This document shows, in pieces, positions 1 to 12,460 of a stretch of 64,000 bases of DNA; the first letter of the stretch is position 1; every line of letters begins with the position of its first letter. Origin of the DNA: Vibrio rarus (GTDB taxonomy: Bacteria > Pseudomonadota > Gammaproteobacteria > Enterobacterales > Vibrionaceae); assembly GCF_024347075.1 (NCBI RefSeq), contig NZ_AP024900.1, forward strand, positions 1 through 64,000, written 5' to 3'. Position numbers and translations under genes: made by a program. The notes beneath the pieces are model-generated. The model was not told the DNA's origin and ran no database searches. It saw only the letters and a program-made list of their open reading frames with translations.

Positions 1-1401
1 GTGTCATCTTCGCTTTGGACTCAATGTTTGCAGCAACTTCAGCAAGAACTTCCTGCGACCGAATTCAGCATGTGGGTTCGACCACTACAGGCTGAGTTAA
101 GCGGTAATACGCTTACCTTATTTGCCCCCAACCGATTTGTTTTGGATTGGGTACGGGATAAATACATCAATAGTATTAATCGTTACCTGCAAGAGTTCTG
201 TGATAACGATATTCCTAGCCTTAGGTTTGAAGTCGGCAGTAAACCCATTTCTGCGCCACCAGTGGTGAAAAAAACTGCTGCAGATGTAGCGGCTGAGTTT
301 TCTGCCCCTGCGCAATTAGCACAACGTAAGCCTGTACATAAAACTTGGGATAACGATAGAGATCTTTCAGACATCACTTATCGCTCCAATGTCAATGTTA
401 AGCATCGCTTTAATAACTTTGTGGAAGGTAAATCTAACCAGTTGGGCTTGGCCGCTGCGCGACAAGTGTCTGATAACCCTGGTGCGGCATACAATCCATT
501 GTTTCTTTATGGCGGTACGGGTTTAGGTAAAACACACCTATTGCATGCGGTAGGTAATGCCATCGTAGACAATAAGCCAAATGCTAAAGTGGTATATATG
601 CACTCTGAGCGTTTTGTGCAGGATATGGTTAAAGCACTGCAAAACAACGCCATTGAAGAATTTAAGCGTTATTACCGAAGCGTGGACGCTCTGCTTATTG
701 ATGACATTCAATTTTTTGCCAACAAAGAGCGCTCTCAAGAAGAGTTCTTCCATACCTTTAATGCGTTATTAGAAGGCAATCAGCAAATTATCCTTACTTC
801 TGACCGTTATCCAAAAGAGATAAACGGTGTAGAAGATCGTTTAAAATCTCGTTTTGGCTGGGGCTTAACGGTCGCCATTGAACCGCCAGAGCTAGAGACT
901 CGCGTTGCGATTTTGATGAAAAAAGCGGAAGACCATCAAATTCACCTTGCTGACGAAGTGGCTTTCTTTATTGCCAAACGTCTGCGTTCAAATGTTCGTG
1001 AACTTGAAGGGGCCTTGAACCGTGTAATTGCCAATGCAAACTTTACCGGTCGTCCTATTACTATCGATTTTGTTCGAGAAGCTCTGCGTGACTTATTAGC
1101 ACTGCAAGAAAAGCTCGTCACCATTGATAATATTCAAAAGACAGTGGCCGAATACTACAAAATTAAAATGGCGGATCTATTGTCTAAGCGTCGTTCACGC
1201 TCTGTGGCTCGTCCTCGCCAGTTAGCAATGGCATTAGCCAAAGAGTTAACCAACCATAGCTTACCGGAAATCGGTGATGCGTTTGGTGGTCGTGACCATA
1301 CCACAGTGTTGCACGCTTGCCGTAAAATAGAACAGCTTAAAGAAGAGAGTCATGATATTAAAGAAGACTACTCGAACCTTATCCGTACCCTTTCATCGTA
1401 A
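1..1401 (+). CDS. dnaA: chromosomal replication initiator DnaA
   Basis: DnaA binds DnaA boxes at oriC, melts the origin and helps load DnaB. The 466-residue product has the usual full length. Visible parts are an N-terminal oligomerisation domain (about 1-90), a variable linker, an AAA+ domain with Walker [10 protein letters not shown] at 171-179 and Walker B LLIDDIQ at 231-237, and the C-terminal DNA-binding signature RDHTTV at 431-436. The start is GTG at the first base of the window, so the upstream promoter and ribosome site cannot be seen. dnaN follows after 15 bp, giving the classical dnaA-dnaN-recF operon. Confidence 0.98.
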   Translation: MSSSLWTQCLQQLQQELPATEFSMWVRPLQAELSGNTLTLFAPNRFVLDWVRDKYINSINRYLQEFCDNDIPSLRFEVGSKPISAPPVVKKTAADVAAEFSAPAQLAQRKPVHKTWDNDRDLSDITYRSNVNVKHRFNNFVEGKSNQLGLAAARQVSDNPGAAYNPLFLYGGTGLGKTHLLHAVGNAIVDNKPNAKVVYMHSERFVQDMVKALQNNAIEEFKRYYRSVDALLIDDIQFFANKERSQEEFFHTFNALLEGNQQIILTSDRYPKEINGVEDRLKSRFGWGLTVAIEPPELETRVAILMKKAEDHQIHLADEVAFFIAKRLRSNVRELEGALNRVIANANFTGRPITIDFVREALRDLLALQEKLVTIDNIQKTVAEYYKIKMADLLSKRRSRSVARPRQLAMALAKELTNHSLPEIGDAFGGRDHTTVLHACRKIEQLKEESHDIKEDYSNLIRTLSS

Positions 1402-1416
1402 TAGGTAATTAATAGA

Positions 1417-2517
1417 ATGAAATTCACTATTAATCGTCAGTTTCTTATCAAGCCACTACAACAAGTGTCTGGTGCTCTTGCTGGTCGTCCCGCTTTACCT
1501 ATTTTAGGTAATGTATTACTCAAAGTGGACAATGGCGTCTTATCGATGACAGCCACCGATCTTGAGGTGGAGTTAATTAGCCAAGTTCAACTAGAAAATG
1601 ACTTTGAACCGGGTAGCATTACAGTGCCTTCTCGTAAGTTTTTCGATATCTGCCGTGGTTTGCCAGATAATGCTGATATTACCCTTTCGGTTGATGCTGA
1701 ACGCGTAGTGGTTCGCTCGGGTCGCAGTCGCTTTTCTTTAGCGAGTCTACCGGCCATTGATTTTCCTAACATTGAAGATTGGCAGTCGGATATTGAATTG
1801 ACCTTGACGCAAGGCCACTTACGCGGGCTAATAGAAAAAACACAATTTTCTATGGCTAACCAAGATGTGCGTTACTACTTAAACGGCATGTTGTTTGACA
1901 TTGATGGCGAGACTTTGCGCTCTGTGGCCACCGATGGCCACCGGATGGCTGTTTCAGATACAACTTTGGGCGAGAGCCACTCTCAACAGCAAGTGATCAT
2001 ACCGCGCAAGGGTGTGCTTGAGTTGATGAAGATTCTTGATCAACCTGAAGAATCGGTCACGTTATTGATTGGCTCTTCCAATATTCGCGTCAGCGTGACT
2101 AATTTTGTGTTCACTTCTAAGTTGGTGGATGGTCGCTTCCCAGATTATCGCCGGGTTATGCCACAAAACACCACTAAGACCGTGATTGCCGATTGTGAAG
2201 GGTTACGCCAAGCCTTTTCCCGTGCCGCTATCTTATCTAATGAAAAATTCCGTGGTGTTCGGGTTAATCTTTCTAGCGGCACCATGCAAATTACCGCTAA
2301 TAACCCTGAGCAAGAAGAAGCGCAAGAAGTGGTGGATGTGGATTATCAAGGTGACGATCTAGAGATTGGTTTCAATGTAAGCTATGTGTTGGATGTGCTT
2401 AACGCACTACGTTGCGACAAGGTTTGTTTTTCTATGTCTGATGCCAACGCCAGCGCCCTAATTGAGAATGCTGACGATGCCAGCGCTCAATATGTGGTTA
2501 TGCCAATCCGTCTATAA
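1417..2517 (+). CDS. dnaN: DNA polymerase III beta sliding clamp
   Basis: The 366-residue protein is the DNA-encircling processivity clamp of DNA polymerase III. The length and overall sequence match the three-domain beta clamp, including the opening [19 protein letters not shown] and the C-terminal VMPIRL that lines the partner-binding pocket. It sits between dnaA (15 bp upstream) and recF (4 bp downstream), so the genes are almost certainly co-transcribed. Nothing is missing or odd. Confidence 0.98.
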   Translation: MKFTINRQFLIKPLQQVSGALAGRPALPILGNVLLKVDNGVLSMTATDLEVELISQVQLENDFEPGSITVPSRKFFDICRGLPDNADITLSVDAERVVVRSGRSRFSLASLPAIDFPNIEDWQSDIELTLTQGHLRGLIEKTQFSMANQDVRYYLNGMLFDIDGETLRSVATDGHRMAVSDTTLGESHSQQQVIIPRKGVLELMKILDQPEESVTLLIGSSNIRVSVTNFVFTSKLVDGRFPDYRRVMPQNTTKTVIADCEGLRQAFSRAAILSNEKFRGVRVNLSSGTMQITANNPEQEEAQEVVDVDYQGDDLEIGFNVSYVLDVLNALRCDKVCFSMSDANASALIENADDASAQYVVMPIRL

Positions 2518-2521
2518 CGGT

Positions 2522-3604
2522 ATGCCTTTACATCGCCTCATCATTAAACAGTTTCGAAATATACAAGCCTGCGACGTTCGCCCGTCGTCAGGCTTTAATT
2601 TTCTCATAGGAGAGAATGGCAGCGGCAAAACCAGCATACTGGAAGCCATTTATCTGCTTGGGCATGGTCGGTCATTTAAAAGTTCTATCACCGGACGCAT
2701 TATTCAGCATCAATGTGACGAACTGTTTGTGCATGGCCGAATGCAGAATCCGCAAAACTTTGAGTTGCCTATAGGCATTAACAAGCGTCGTGACGGTACC
2801 ACTGAGGTTAAGATAGCCGGGGAGTCAGGACAAAAGTTAGCCGAACTGGCCAAGGTTCTACCTTTGCAACTTATTCACCCTGAAGGTTTTGATCTGCTTA
2901 CTGATGGTCCTAAACACCGTCGAGCATTTATTGATTGGGGTGTTTTTCATTGTGAACCTCAGTTTTATGAAGCGTGGGGTCGGGTAAAGCGTTTGAACAA
3001 GCAACGTAACGCATTGCTCAAAACCGCCACTGGCTATCAAGAGCTCAGTTATTGGGATCAAGAATTAGCCAGATTAGCGGAAATGATTTCTCAATGGCGT
3101 GCACAATATGTGACCCAGCTTAAAGAGGTGGCGGAGCCTCTGTGTAAAGATTTTCTGGCTGAGTTTGATGTGTCTATCTCTTTTTACCAAGGGTGGGAGA
3201 AGGGTGCGGATTATGCGGAATTATTAGAAAGAAATTTCGAGAGAGATCAGCACCTTGGCTATACTTTTAGTGGCCCAAATAAGGCTGACCTTAAAATTAG
3301 AGTAAACGGCACGCCAGTAGAAGATATCTTGTCTCGTGGTCAGCTCAAACTCTTGGTGTGTGCCCTGAGGGTTGCTCAAGGTCAACACCTAACAAAATTA
3401 ACGCAAAAGCAATGTATTTACTTGATTGATGACTTTGCCTCAGAGCTTGATAGTCAACGTAGAGCACGCTTAGCGGACTGTTTAAAGGAAACCGGAGCAC
3501 AAGTATTTGTCAGCTCTATAACAGAAAGCCAAATTGCGGAAATGAACAGCGAAAATAGCAAGATGTTTCATGTGGAACGTGGCAAAATAGAGGCAGTAAA
3601 GTAA
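2522..3604 (+). CDS. recF: DNA repair and recombination ATPase RecF
   Basis: RecF is an SMC-like ATPase that loads RecA at gapped DNA together with RecO and RecR. I place the start at the ATG at 2522, giving 360 residues ([13 protein letters not shown]...), the usual RecF N-terminus. The frame is also open 60 bp upstream inside dnaN, but that would add a non-homologous tail. Walker [10 protein letters not shown] is at residues 30-38, and [11 protein letters not shown] near the C-terminus is the Walker B/D-loop region. It begins 4 bp after dnaN, consistent with translational coupling. Confidence 0.97.
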   Translation: MPLHRLIIKQFRNIQACDVRPSSGFNFLIGENGSGKTSILEAIYLLGHGRSFKSSITGRIIQHQCDELFVHGRMQNPQNFELPIGINKRRDGTTEVKIAGESGQKLAELAKVLPLQLIHPEGFDLLTDGPKHRRAFIDWGVFHCEPQFYEAWGRVKRLNKQRNALLKTATGYQELSYWDQELARLAEMISQWRAQYVTQLKEVAEPLCKDFLAEFDVSISFYQGWEKGADYAELLERNFERDQHLGYTFSGPNKADLKIRVNGTPVEDILSRGQLKLLVCALRVAQGQHLTKLTQKQCIYLIDDFASELDSQRRARLADCLKETGAQVFVSSITESQIAEMNSENSKMFHVERGKIEAVK

Positions 3605-6288
<2,684 letters not shown>

Positions 6289-6326
6289 TCGTTACGATTT
6301 AGTCTCGTTTAAAGTCATAACATTAT

Positions 6327-6359
6327 AAAAAGCACTGCCTAATCAGGTGGTGCTTTTTT
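6327..6359 (+). terminator. rho-independent terminator of gyrB
   Basis: AAAAGCACTGCC pairs with GGTGGTGCTTTT (one G-U and one weak pair) around a 6-nt loop and runs into a T tract, 39 bp after the gyrB stop. Confidence 0.85.
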
Positions 6360-6388
6360 ATTAAATAAACAAAAAATCCCTTTTATGC

Positions 6389-6417
6389 CTTGAAAGATCA
6401 CTTGCCCATCCTTATAT
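6389..6417 (+). promoter_or_regulatory. candidate sigma32 heat-shock promoter of ibpA/hsp20
   Basis: CTTGAA (6389-6394, followed by A) is separated by 15 bases from CCTTATAT (6410-6417). This resembles the heat-shock consensus CTTGAA-N13-17-CCCCATnT; the -35 is perfect and the -10 is partial. It lies about 180 bases upstream of a small heat-shock gene, leaving room for the structured leader described separately. Assignment is by motif only. Confidence 0.5.
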
Positions 6418-6515
6418 CTAGTTATGAAGAGGATGCCTAACGGGTCTTCTGAATCGCTTTACTCACTTCGCTCTTATGAGGAAACAGAGAAAGCACACAC
6501 TTTAATTTGTTGAAA

Positions 6516-6595
6516 CCATGTCCTTGATGGAATGGCTACGACACCCTTAATTCACCACTCTGAATTAAGGCTATTGCTAGAAACAGGATAGTATT
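6516..6595 (+). promoter_or_regulatory. ROSE-type RNA thermometer in the ibpA/hsp20 leader
   Basis: Three stacked hairpins precede the ATG. The first is CCAT-g-TCC/GGAATGG (6516-6535). The second is a perfect 10-bp stem, CCTTAATTCA/TGAATTAAGG (6545-6570). The last, CTATTGCT-agaaa-CAGGATAG (6571-6591), has a TTGCT segment facing the AGGA ribosome-binding site. A U(U/C)GCU segment opposite the Shine-Dalgarno sequence is the hallmark of ROSE elements, which block translation of small heat-shock mRNAs at low temperature and melt on warming. Folding was done by eye. Confidence 0.75.
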
Positions 6596-7030
6596 ATGAG
6601 AACTGTAGATTTCACTCCTTTGTACCGCAACGCTATTGGCTTTGATCGTCTATTAAATATGATGGAATCATCATCGACCAAGAATGCTTCTGCGGGATAC
6701 CCTCCTTACAATATCGAACAGCAAGACGAAAATAACTACCGTATTACTATGGCAGTTGCGGGCTTTGCTGATGAGCAACTAGATATTACTCAAAAAGAAA
6801 ATATGCTCATTGTTCGAGGGGAGCGCAACGCTGAAGAAGGCAAACAATACATTTATCAAGGTATTGCTGAACGCGATTTTGAGCGTAAATTCCAATTAGC
6901 CGATTACGTTAAAGTAGTTGGAGCTACAATGGAAAATGGCTTGTTGCATATTGATTTACAACGAGAAATACCTGAAGCGATGCAACCGCGTAAAATTGCT
7001 ATAAATGGTAGCAAACTCATTGACGGCTAG
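6596..7030 (+). CDS. ibpA: small heat-shock protein, IbpA/Hsp20 family
   Basis: This 144-residue ATP-independent holdase binds unfolding proteins and passes them to DnaK/ClpB. The alpha-crystallin domain covers about residues 38-130. It includes [17 protein letters not shown] and the conserved C-terminal block [10 protein letters not shown] short N-terminal arm ([20 protein letters not shown]) and a C-terminal tail complete the protein. It stands alone, with its own sigma32-like promoter, thermometer leader and terminator, so it is probably controlled by both transcription and translation. IbpA and IbpB cannot be told apart here; only one gene is present. Confidence 0.93.
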   Translation: MRTVDFTPLYRNAIGFDRLLNMMESSSTKNASAGYPPYNIEQQDENNYRITMAVAGFADEQLDITQKENMLIVRGERNAEEGKQYIYQGIAERDFERKFQLADYVKVVGATMENGLLHIDLQREIPEAMQPRKIAINGSKLIDG

Positions 7031-7066
7031 TAGCGCTGAGTAATGAGAATATAAGCAAAGTAGTGA

Positions 7067-7090
7067 AAGAGCGCCTCAGGCGCTCTTTTT
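7067..7090 (+). terminator. terminator of ibpA/hsp20
   Basis: AAAGAGCGCC-TCA-GGCGCTCTTTTT is a near-perfect 10-bp GC-rich stem with a T tract, 36 bp after the stop codon. Confidence 0.9.
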
Positions 7091-7144
7091 GATCTAGGAG
7101 TGATCCGGTTAAATAGGTTTTATTTTGAAACTGTGTTGCAAACG

Positions 7145-8410
7145 TTACTGTGTATTGGCATACGCCTTAGCCACTTCCTCGGCGATGATATTAATGCCTT
7201 TTTGCATGTCGTCGTCATTTTGCACATAGTTCATTCTTAAGCATTGCTGTGAATGCACCCACTGGTCTTTTTGGCCAAAAAAGAAATACTCTCCCGGAAC
7301 AATCAATACACCTCTGGCTTTCAAGCGCTGATATAGTTCCATTGTGGTGATTGGCAGTTCATCAAACCATAACCAAAGAAATATTGCCCCTTCGGGTTTG
7401 TGGATTCTAAATCTCGGTTCGTCAATTGCAGACTGTAGTAATGAGATAGCGCGTGCCGATTTTTCCTTATAAAAAGGTCGGATAACGTCATTACTTAACC
7501 TAAGTAGATCGTTGGACTCTATCATGTGTTGAGCAACGGTAGGTCCAATACTGCCAGGAGCCAATCCAATAATGCCGTTGATGTTTGTTAAAGCTTGGGT
7601 GATGGCTTGGTTGGCAATCACTATGCCGCAGCGTAACCCCGGTAAACCTAGTTTGGATAGGCTCATGCATAAAATAGTGTTGTCATTCCAAAACGGCGTA
7701 GCTTGTTCAAAGACAATATTTGGAAATGGCGTGCCATAGGCGTTGTCGAGAATCAGTGGAATATTGTGTTTTTTAGCCAGTGCATCGAGCTTGTACACTT
7801 CCTCGTCAGTTAACAAGTTCCCTGTAGGGTTTGTGGGTCTAGAGGCGCAAATCGCCGCCACAGAGTCATCAATCTCTATTTGTGAAAAGTCCACATGATA
7901 TTTAAATTGTCGCTCACTGAGCAACTCAATTTCAGGTTTGTACGAGACAAAAATATCATCGGCAAGGCCGGAGTCGCTGTAGCCAATATACTCTGGAGCT
8001 AACGGAAGTAGGATCTTTTTATGGCTACCGTCAGGTTGCTGACCGGCAAGCAAGTTAAACAGATAGAAAAACGCACTTTGGCTCCCGTTGGTGAGTGAGA
8101 TATTTTTCTCGCTAATATCCCAGCCGTAGGTTTGATTCAGCAGTTTAGCCAGCGCCTTTACAAAGCTGTTTTTACCCTGTGGTCCATCGTAGTTGGCCAT
8201 GGCAGAAACGAGTTCACCGCTGCTGAGCATGCTTGACGTTATGCTAGAAAAATAATCCAACATCTCTGGGATGGATGCGGGATTGCCTCCACCAAGCATT
8301 AAAGCTCCAGGTGTACGTAACCCATCGTTCAGGTCGTCCATTAATCGAGTAATACCAGAGTAACGGTTAAATTTTTCCCCGAAGTTTGAATAGGTTTTGC
8401 TAGATGACAT
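7145..8410 (-). CDS. avtA: valine-pyruvate aminotransferase
   Basis: This is a PLP-dependent class I/II aminotransferase that makes alanine from pyruvate and interconverts valine and 2-ketoisovalerate. Visible features are the typical AvtA opening (FGEKFNRYSGITRLMDDLNDGLRTPGALMLGGGNPA), NPTGN at 194-198, DNAYG at 222-226 and the cofactor lysine K253 in SLSKLGLPGLRCG. I chose the ATG at 8410 (421 residues). A TTG five codons upstream is in frame but lacks a better ribosome site. It is transcribed alone, divergent in direction from the heat-shock gene. Confidence 0.9.
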   Translation of the reverse strand: MSSSKTYSNFGEKFNRYSGITRLMDDLNDGLRTPGALMLGGGNPASIPEMLDYFSSITSSMLSSGELVSAMANYDGPQGKNSFVKALAKLLNQTYGWDISEKNISLTNGSQSAFFYLFNLLAGQQPDGSHKKILLPLAPEYIGYSDSGLADDIFVSYKPEIELLSERQFKYHVDFSQIEIDDSVAAICASRPTNPTGNLLTDEEVYKLDALAKKHNIPLILDNAYGTPFPNIVFEQATPFWNDNTILCMSLSKLGLPGLRCGIVIANQAITQALTNINGIIGLAPGSIGPTVAQHMIESNDLLRLSNDVIRPFYKEKSARAISLLQSAIDEPRFRIHKPEGAIFLWLWFDELPITTMELYQRLKARGVLIVPGEYFFFGQKDQWVHSQQCLRMNYVQNDDDMQKGINIIAEEVAKAYANTQ

Positions 8411-8508
8411 GTAAGGCCCTGACAATTATCAAAAATAATAGTAAAGAGACAAACATTAGCTTAGTGAGTGGGGGAGACTCAATAGAAAAGAATGAAAAGT
8501 GAGAGAAG

Positions 8509-8534
8509 AGGCTCAGCAACAGGTTGCTGAGCCT
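8509..8534 (-). terminator. hairpin downstream of glyS
   Basis: Two perfectly complementary 12-base arms (AGGCTCAGCAAC/GTTGCTGAGCCT) lie a few bases after the glyS stop. On the minus strand the stem is followed only by a pyrimidine-rich CTCTTCTCTC, so termination is likely but not canonical. Confidence 0.55.
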
Positions 8535-8541
8535 TTTATTA

Positions 8542-10623
8542 CTATTTCTGTAGTAAAGAAATATCAGCAATCTGTAAGAACAGATTACGCAGTTTGTTCA
8601 GCATAGTTAAACGGTTCTTTTTCAGCGCTTCGTCGTCGGCCATAACCATCACGTTATCGAAGAAGGCATCCACAGGTTCGCGTAGATCAGCCAGTTGACT
8701 AAGAGCTAACTGGTAATTACCGGTAGCAAAAGCAGGCTCTAGTGCTTCAGTCATGACTTCAACGCTTTCTGCGAGTGCTTTTTCCGCATCTTCTTGTAGC
8801 AGGGCAAGGTCGATCTCTGCAGATAGCTCGCCATCAAACTTAGCTAGGATATTGCCCACACGCTTGTTAGCTGCGGCTAGTGCGTCTGCTGCTTCCAAAC
8901 CACGGAAGTGAGATACCGCTTTAACGCGCTGATCAAAATCAGCGGGTTTAGTTGGGCGACGTGCCAGAACTGCTTGGATAATATCAACACTGAAACCAGC
9001 ATCTTGATACCAAGCGCGGAAACGACCCAGCATAAAGTCAATGACATCCGCTTCTACGTTCTCGTTAGTCAACTTATCACCAAGCTGTTCTTTTGCTTGG
9101 TGGATAAGGTCAACAAGGTCTAAGTTGTAGCCGTTTTCAACGATAATACGTAGCACACCTAATGATGCGCGACGTAGTGCAAATGGATCAGAACCTTTCG
9201 GTGCTTGACCAATACCGAAGATACCCACAATAGTATCTAGCTTATCCGCCATTGCCACAGCAGATGAGATACCAGTGCTAGGAAGAGTGTCACCAGCAAA
9301 ACGAGGCATGTATTGCTCGTATAGTGCTAGGGCTACTTGCTCATCTTCACCGTCGTGGGTTGCATAGTGCATGCCCATTACGCCCTGCGTATCAGTGAAC
9401 TCAAATACCATAGAGGTCATTAGGTCACATTTAGCAAGTAAACCAGCACGAGTGGCTTTTTCAACGTCAGCACCGATTTGTTTTGCGATATAGCCTGACA
9501 ACGCGGTAATGCGGTCGGTTTTATCTTTGATAGTACCAAGTTGCTTTTGGAAGATAGCTTGTTCTAGCTCTGGAAGACGATCGATAAGCGGACGCTTACG
9601 GTCAGTGTTAAAGAAGAACTCAGCATCGGCTAGACGAGGGCGTACAACCTTCTCGTTACCTTCGATTACATGGCGAGGCTCTTTAGATTCGATATTAGAA
9701 ACGAAGATAAAGTTAGGTAGTAGCTTCTTGTTTTCGTTAGTGACTTCGTGTGAATAAACAGGGAAGTACTTTTGGTCGCCTTTCATGGTGTACACCAAAG
9801 CTTCAGAAGGTACTTTCAGGAACTCTTCTTCAAACTTCGCTGTTAACACGACAGGCCATTCAACCAATGAGGTTACTTCTTCAACAAGCTCATCGTCTAG
9901 GTCTGCAATGCCGCCGACTGCCGCAGCCGCCTTTTTAGAATCAGCAAGGATAATAGCTTTACGAGCATCGTAATCTGCCATCACCTTACCGCGCTCTTCC
10001 AAAATAGCTGGGTATTGGTCCGCTGAATCGATAGTGAATTCTTGCTCACCCATGAAACGGTGTCCACGGATAGTTCTTGCTGATGCAACGCCTAGGATTT
10101 CACCTTCTACTAATTCATCACCAAGTAATACAGTTAATGTTTTTACGGGACGAATAAAGTGAATGTCAGAGTTACCCCAGCGCATTACTTTAGGAATAGG
10201 CAGACCGGTTAAGGCTTTAGCTGCGATATCCATCACCAATTCTTGAACTGGTTTGCCAGCAACTTCTTGTTTGAAAAGAAGCCATTCGCCTTTGTCTGTT
10301 TTTAGACGATCGGCTTGCTCAACAGTGATGCCGTTACCACGAGCCCAGCCTTGAGCCGCTTTCGTTGGGTTGCCTTCTGCATCAAATGCAACAGAAATAG
10401 CCGGACCGCGTTTTTCAACAACCTTGTCCGCTTGGCCTTCTGCCAGTTGAGTCACTTTAAGTGCTAGACGACGAGGAGCTGCGTACCATTTGATGCCTTC
10501 GTGAGAAAGCTCAGCGGCTTTTAAGCCTGCTTCAAAGTTCGCTGCAAATGCTTCTGCTAGAGAGCGAAGCGCTTTTGGTGGTAGCTCTTCAGTACCTAAC
10601 TCAATTAGAAAATTCTTCGCCAT
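8542..10623 (-). CDS. glyS: glycyl-tRNA synthetase beta subunit
   Basis: GlyS is the large subunit of the alpha2beta2 glycyl-tRNA synthetase; it provides tRNA recognition. The product is 693 residues, the usual length, beginning [26 protein letters not shown]. The start is the ATG at 10623, preceded by a GAGGA ribosome site; the frame extends 12 codons further into glyQ without homology. GlyS starts 2 bp after the glyQ stop, as in the conserved glyQS operon. Confidence 0.96.
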   Translation of the reverse strand: MAKNFLIELGTEELPPKALRSLAEAFAANFEAGLKAAELSHEGIKWYAAPRRLALKVTQLAEGQADKVVEKRGPAISVAFDAEGNPTKAAQGWARGNGITVEQADRLKTDKGEWLLFKQEVAGKPVQELVMDIAAKALTGLPIPKVMRWGNSDIHFIRPVKTLTVLLGDELVEGEILGVASARTIRGHRFMGEQEFTIDSADQYPAILEERGKVMADYDARKAIILADSKKAAAAVGGIADLDDELVEEVTSLVEWPVVLTAKFEEEFLKVPSEALVYTMKGDQKYFPVYSHEVTNENKKLLPNFIFVSNIESKEPRHVIEGNEKVVRPRLADAEFFFNTDRKRPLIDRLPELEQAIFQKQLGTIKDKTDRITALSGYIAKQIGADVEKATRAGLLAKCDLMTSMVFEFTDTQGVMGMHYATHDGEDEQVALALYEQYMPRFAGDTLPSTGISSAVAMADKLDTIVGIFGIGQAPKGSDPFALRRASLGVLRIIVENGYNLDLVDLIHQAKEQLGDKLTNENVEADVIDFMLGRFRAWYQDAGFSVDIIQAVLARRPTKPADFDQRVKAVSHFRGLEAADALAAANKRVGNILAKFDGELSAEIDLALLQEDAEKALAESVEVMTEALEPAFATGNYQLALSQLADLREPVDAFFDNVMVMADDEALKKNRLTMLNKLRNLFLQIADISLLQK

Positions 10624-10625
10624 GA

Positions 10626-11555
10626 TTATTTTTCCTCGTTCTTTTGCGCAGTTCGGCACATAGGGAAGCCAAGAGCTTCACGTGACGCGTAGTACGCTTC
10701 GGCAACTGCTTTAGTTAGGTTGCGAATACGAAGAATATAGCGTTGACGCTCTGTTACTGAGATAGCTTTACGTGCATCAAGCAAGTTGAATGCGTGACCC
10801 GCTTTTAGAATGCGTTCGTAAGCAGGAAGAGGTAGCGGTTTTTCTAACGCCAACAACTCCTGACACTCTTTTTCGCACTGTTCGAAGAAGCCAAGTAGAA
10901 AATCCACATCGGCATGTTCGAAGTTATAAGTAGATTGCTCCACTTCGTTTTGATGGAAGATATCACCGTAAGTAACGTGAGCGCCATCCGGTGCAACGTT
11001 CCATACTAAGTCGTATACTGAATCTACTTCTTGGATGTACATCGCTAGACGTTCAATACCATAAGTGATCTCACCGGTAACAGGTTTACATTCAAGGCCA
11101 CCAACTTGTTGGAAGTAAGTAAACTGTGTCACTTCCATACCGTTTAGCCAAACTTCCCAGCCTAGACCCCAAGCCCCCAGTGTTGGGTTTTCCCAGTTGT
11201 CTTCAACGAAACGAATATCGTGAACTAATGGATCGATACCAAGAACCTCAAGAGAGCCTAGGTACAACTCTTGGATATTATCCGGAGAAGGTTTTAGAGC
11301 GACTTGAAATTGATAGTAGTGCTGTAGGCGGTTCGGGTTTTCCCCATAACGTCCGTCAGTAGGACGACGAGATGGTTGAACGTATGCCGTTGACATTGGC
11401 TCTGGGCCAAGTGCACGTAGACACGTCATTGGGTGAGAGGTGCCAGCACCTACTTCCATATCTAATGGTTGAACAATGGTGCAACCGTTTTGAGCCCAAT
11501 AATCCTGCAGCGCGAGGATCATTCCCTGGAAGGTTTTGATATCGTATTTATGCAT
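10626..11555 (-). CDS. glyQ: glycyl-tRNA synthetase alpha subunit
   Basis: GlyQ is the catalytic subunit that forms glycyl-adenylate and charges tRNA-Gly with GlyS. It has 309 residues. Conserved blocks include [66 protein letters not shown] and [14 protein letters not shown]. It is first in the glyQS operon. A TATAAT box on the minus strand (11605-11600) lies upstream, but I see no good -35 partner. Confidence 0.96.
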   Translation of the reverse strand: MHKYDIKTFQGMILALQDYWAQNGCTIVQPLDMEVGAGTSHPMTCLRALGPEPMSTAYVQPSRRPTDGRYGENPNRLQHYYQFQVALKPSPDNIQELYLGSLEVLGIDPLVHDIRFVEDNWENPTLGAWGLGWEVWLNGMEVTQFTYFQQVGGLECKPVTGEITYGIERLAMYIQEVDSVYDLVWNVAPDGAHVTYGDIFHQNEVEQSTYNFEHADVDFLLGFFEQCEKECQELLALEKPLPLPAYERILKAGHAFNLLDARKAISVTERQRYILRIRNLTKAVAEAYYASREALGFPMCRTAQKNEEK

Positions 11556-11916
11556 AGTCGTTTCGCGCGATTCTTTTGCTGAAAATGAAATAACTTAGAA
11601 TTATACCGAGTTATTGAGACGGGTAGTAGTGAAAAAACAGGCAATTCGTCAGAGAGGAAAGTAATCCAACAAAAATACGTCTTTTATGTAAAGTGGTTTG
11701 CAGTGATGAATGAGAGGCTAAAGGCGGTAATTAGCCTTAGATTGCTGATAATAAAGACAATTGCCGGGGGTTGAGTGTGTGAGACACTGTTTTATCTGCA
11801 AATGAACAGACTCGTTATGCAACGATGATCGCTATTAATATAAAGCAGGAGAAAGAAAAAGGATGATGCAATGCCGCAATAGCCCCTGCTATAAGTGGTG
11901 GCAAGGGTTTATAAGG
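11556..11916. other. glyQ-tusA intergenic region, no gene seen
   Basis: This 361-bp stretch contains the glyQ leader with a minus-strand TATAAT at 11600-11605. No convincing gene was found. A short plus-strand reading frame beginning near 11863 has an AAAGGA-like ribosome site but runs into the antisense of tusA, and I do not believe it. A weak ATAGC/GCTAT hairpin just downstream of tusA could be its 3' end. Confidence 0.4.
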
Positions 11917-12165
11917 CTAAGCGAGCCCTTTTTTTATGAGGTACTGAAAAGGAGTACTGTCTGTTTGCTCAGCAAGAAGTTGATGATCCATAAAGCGACA
12001 AAAGCTTGGAATATCACGCACGGTAGATGGGTCATCGGCTTTCACTAATAAGATCTCACCGTCTTGCATTGTACGAATGGTTTTTCTTACCATCATAACA
12101 GGCTCAGGACAGCGTAACCCTTCGGCTTCTAGAATGTGTTGAGCTAATTCTGAATTAATCGACAT
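11917..12165 (-). CDS. tusA: sulfur carrier protein TusA
   Basis: TusA accepts persulfide sulfur from IscS and passes it to TusBCD/E for 2-thiouridine at tRNA wobble positions. The 82-residue product shows the family signature [14 protein letters not shown] with the persulfide cysteine at C19. The start at 12165 is supported by a GGGAGG ribosome site seven bases upstream. The frame extends 11 codons upstream without homology. A minus-strand promoter lies directly upstream. Confidence 0.94.
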   Translation of the reverse strand: MSINSELAQHILEAEGLRCPEPVMMVRKTIRTMQDGEILLVKADDPSTVRDIPSFCRFMDHQLLAEQTDSTPFQYLIKKGLA

Positions 12166-12193
12166 ATTTGCCTCCCTCAAAAACGAGATCGCG

Positions 12194-12221
12194 ATCATAC
12201 TTGAGTGTAAAAAATATTCAA
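12194..12221 (-). promoter_or_regulatory. candidate tusA promoter
   Basis: On the minus strand TTGAAT (12221-12216), a 16-base spacer and TATGAT (12199-12194) form a good sigma70 promoter ending about 30 bases before the tusA start codon. Confidence 0.55.
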
Positions 12222-12261
12222 TATCAACTTGGCAATTCTCTATGCAAGGTATAAAGTTAAA

Positions 12262-12359
12262 TTAACTCAGCGTTAACATTTATTTAACGATAAAGCAGGG
12301 CAGATATTCCGACACTCCTATTTCTTGGGCTTTCCCGTACTTGATGCGGGATTTTTTTT
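12262..12359 (+). ncRNA. candidate small RNA with its own promoter and terminator
   Basis: No plus-strand gene lies upstream of a strong terminator here: TCCCGTA-cttga-TGCGGGA (12333-12351, closing U-G pair) followed by eight T. TTGGCA (12229-12234), a 15-base spacer and TATAAA (12250-12255) could start a transcript near 12262, giving about 98 nt. The body is unstructured and contains single-stranded-looking TCCTATTTCTT, typical of Hfq-dependent sRNAs. I do not recognise it as a named sRNA. It lies between divergent tusA and a LysR gene. Confidence 0.4.
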
Positions 12360-12460
12360 GCCTAAAATTTATCATTTTACCCTGCTATTTATGAGAACGA
12401 TCTTACTGAGGTAGGTATAACTGATACTATGAAGAAAAGCTGTGTGGTGTTTGAGGTTAT

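Noticed and set aside
11863..12048. Plus-strand reading frame of 61 codons with an AAAGGA-like ribosome site, opening MMQCRNSPCYKWW
   Set aside because: Most of it is the antisense of tusA, whose coding sequence explains the T run and composition; no family resemblance found.
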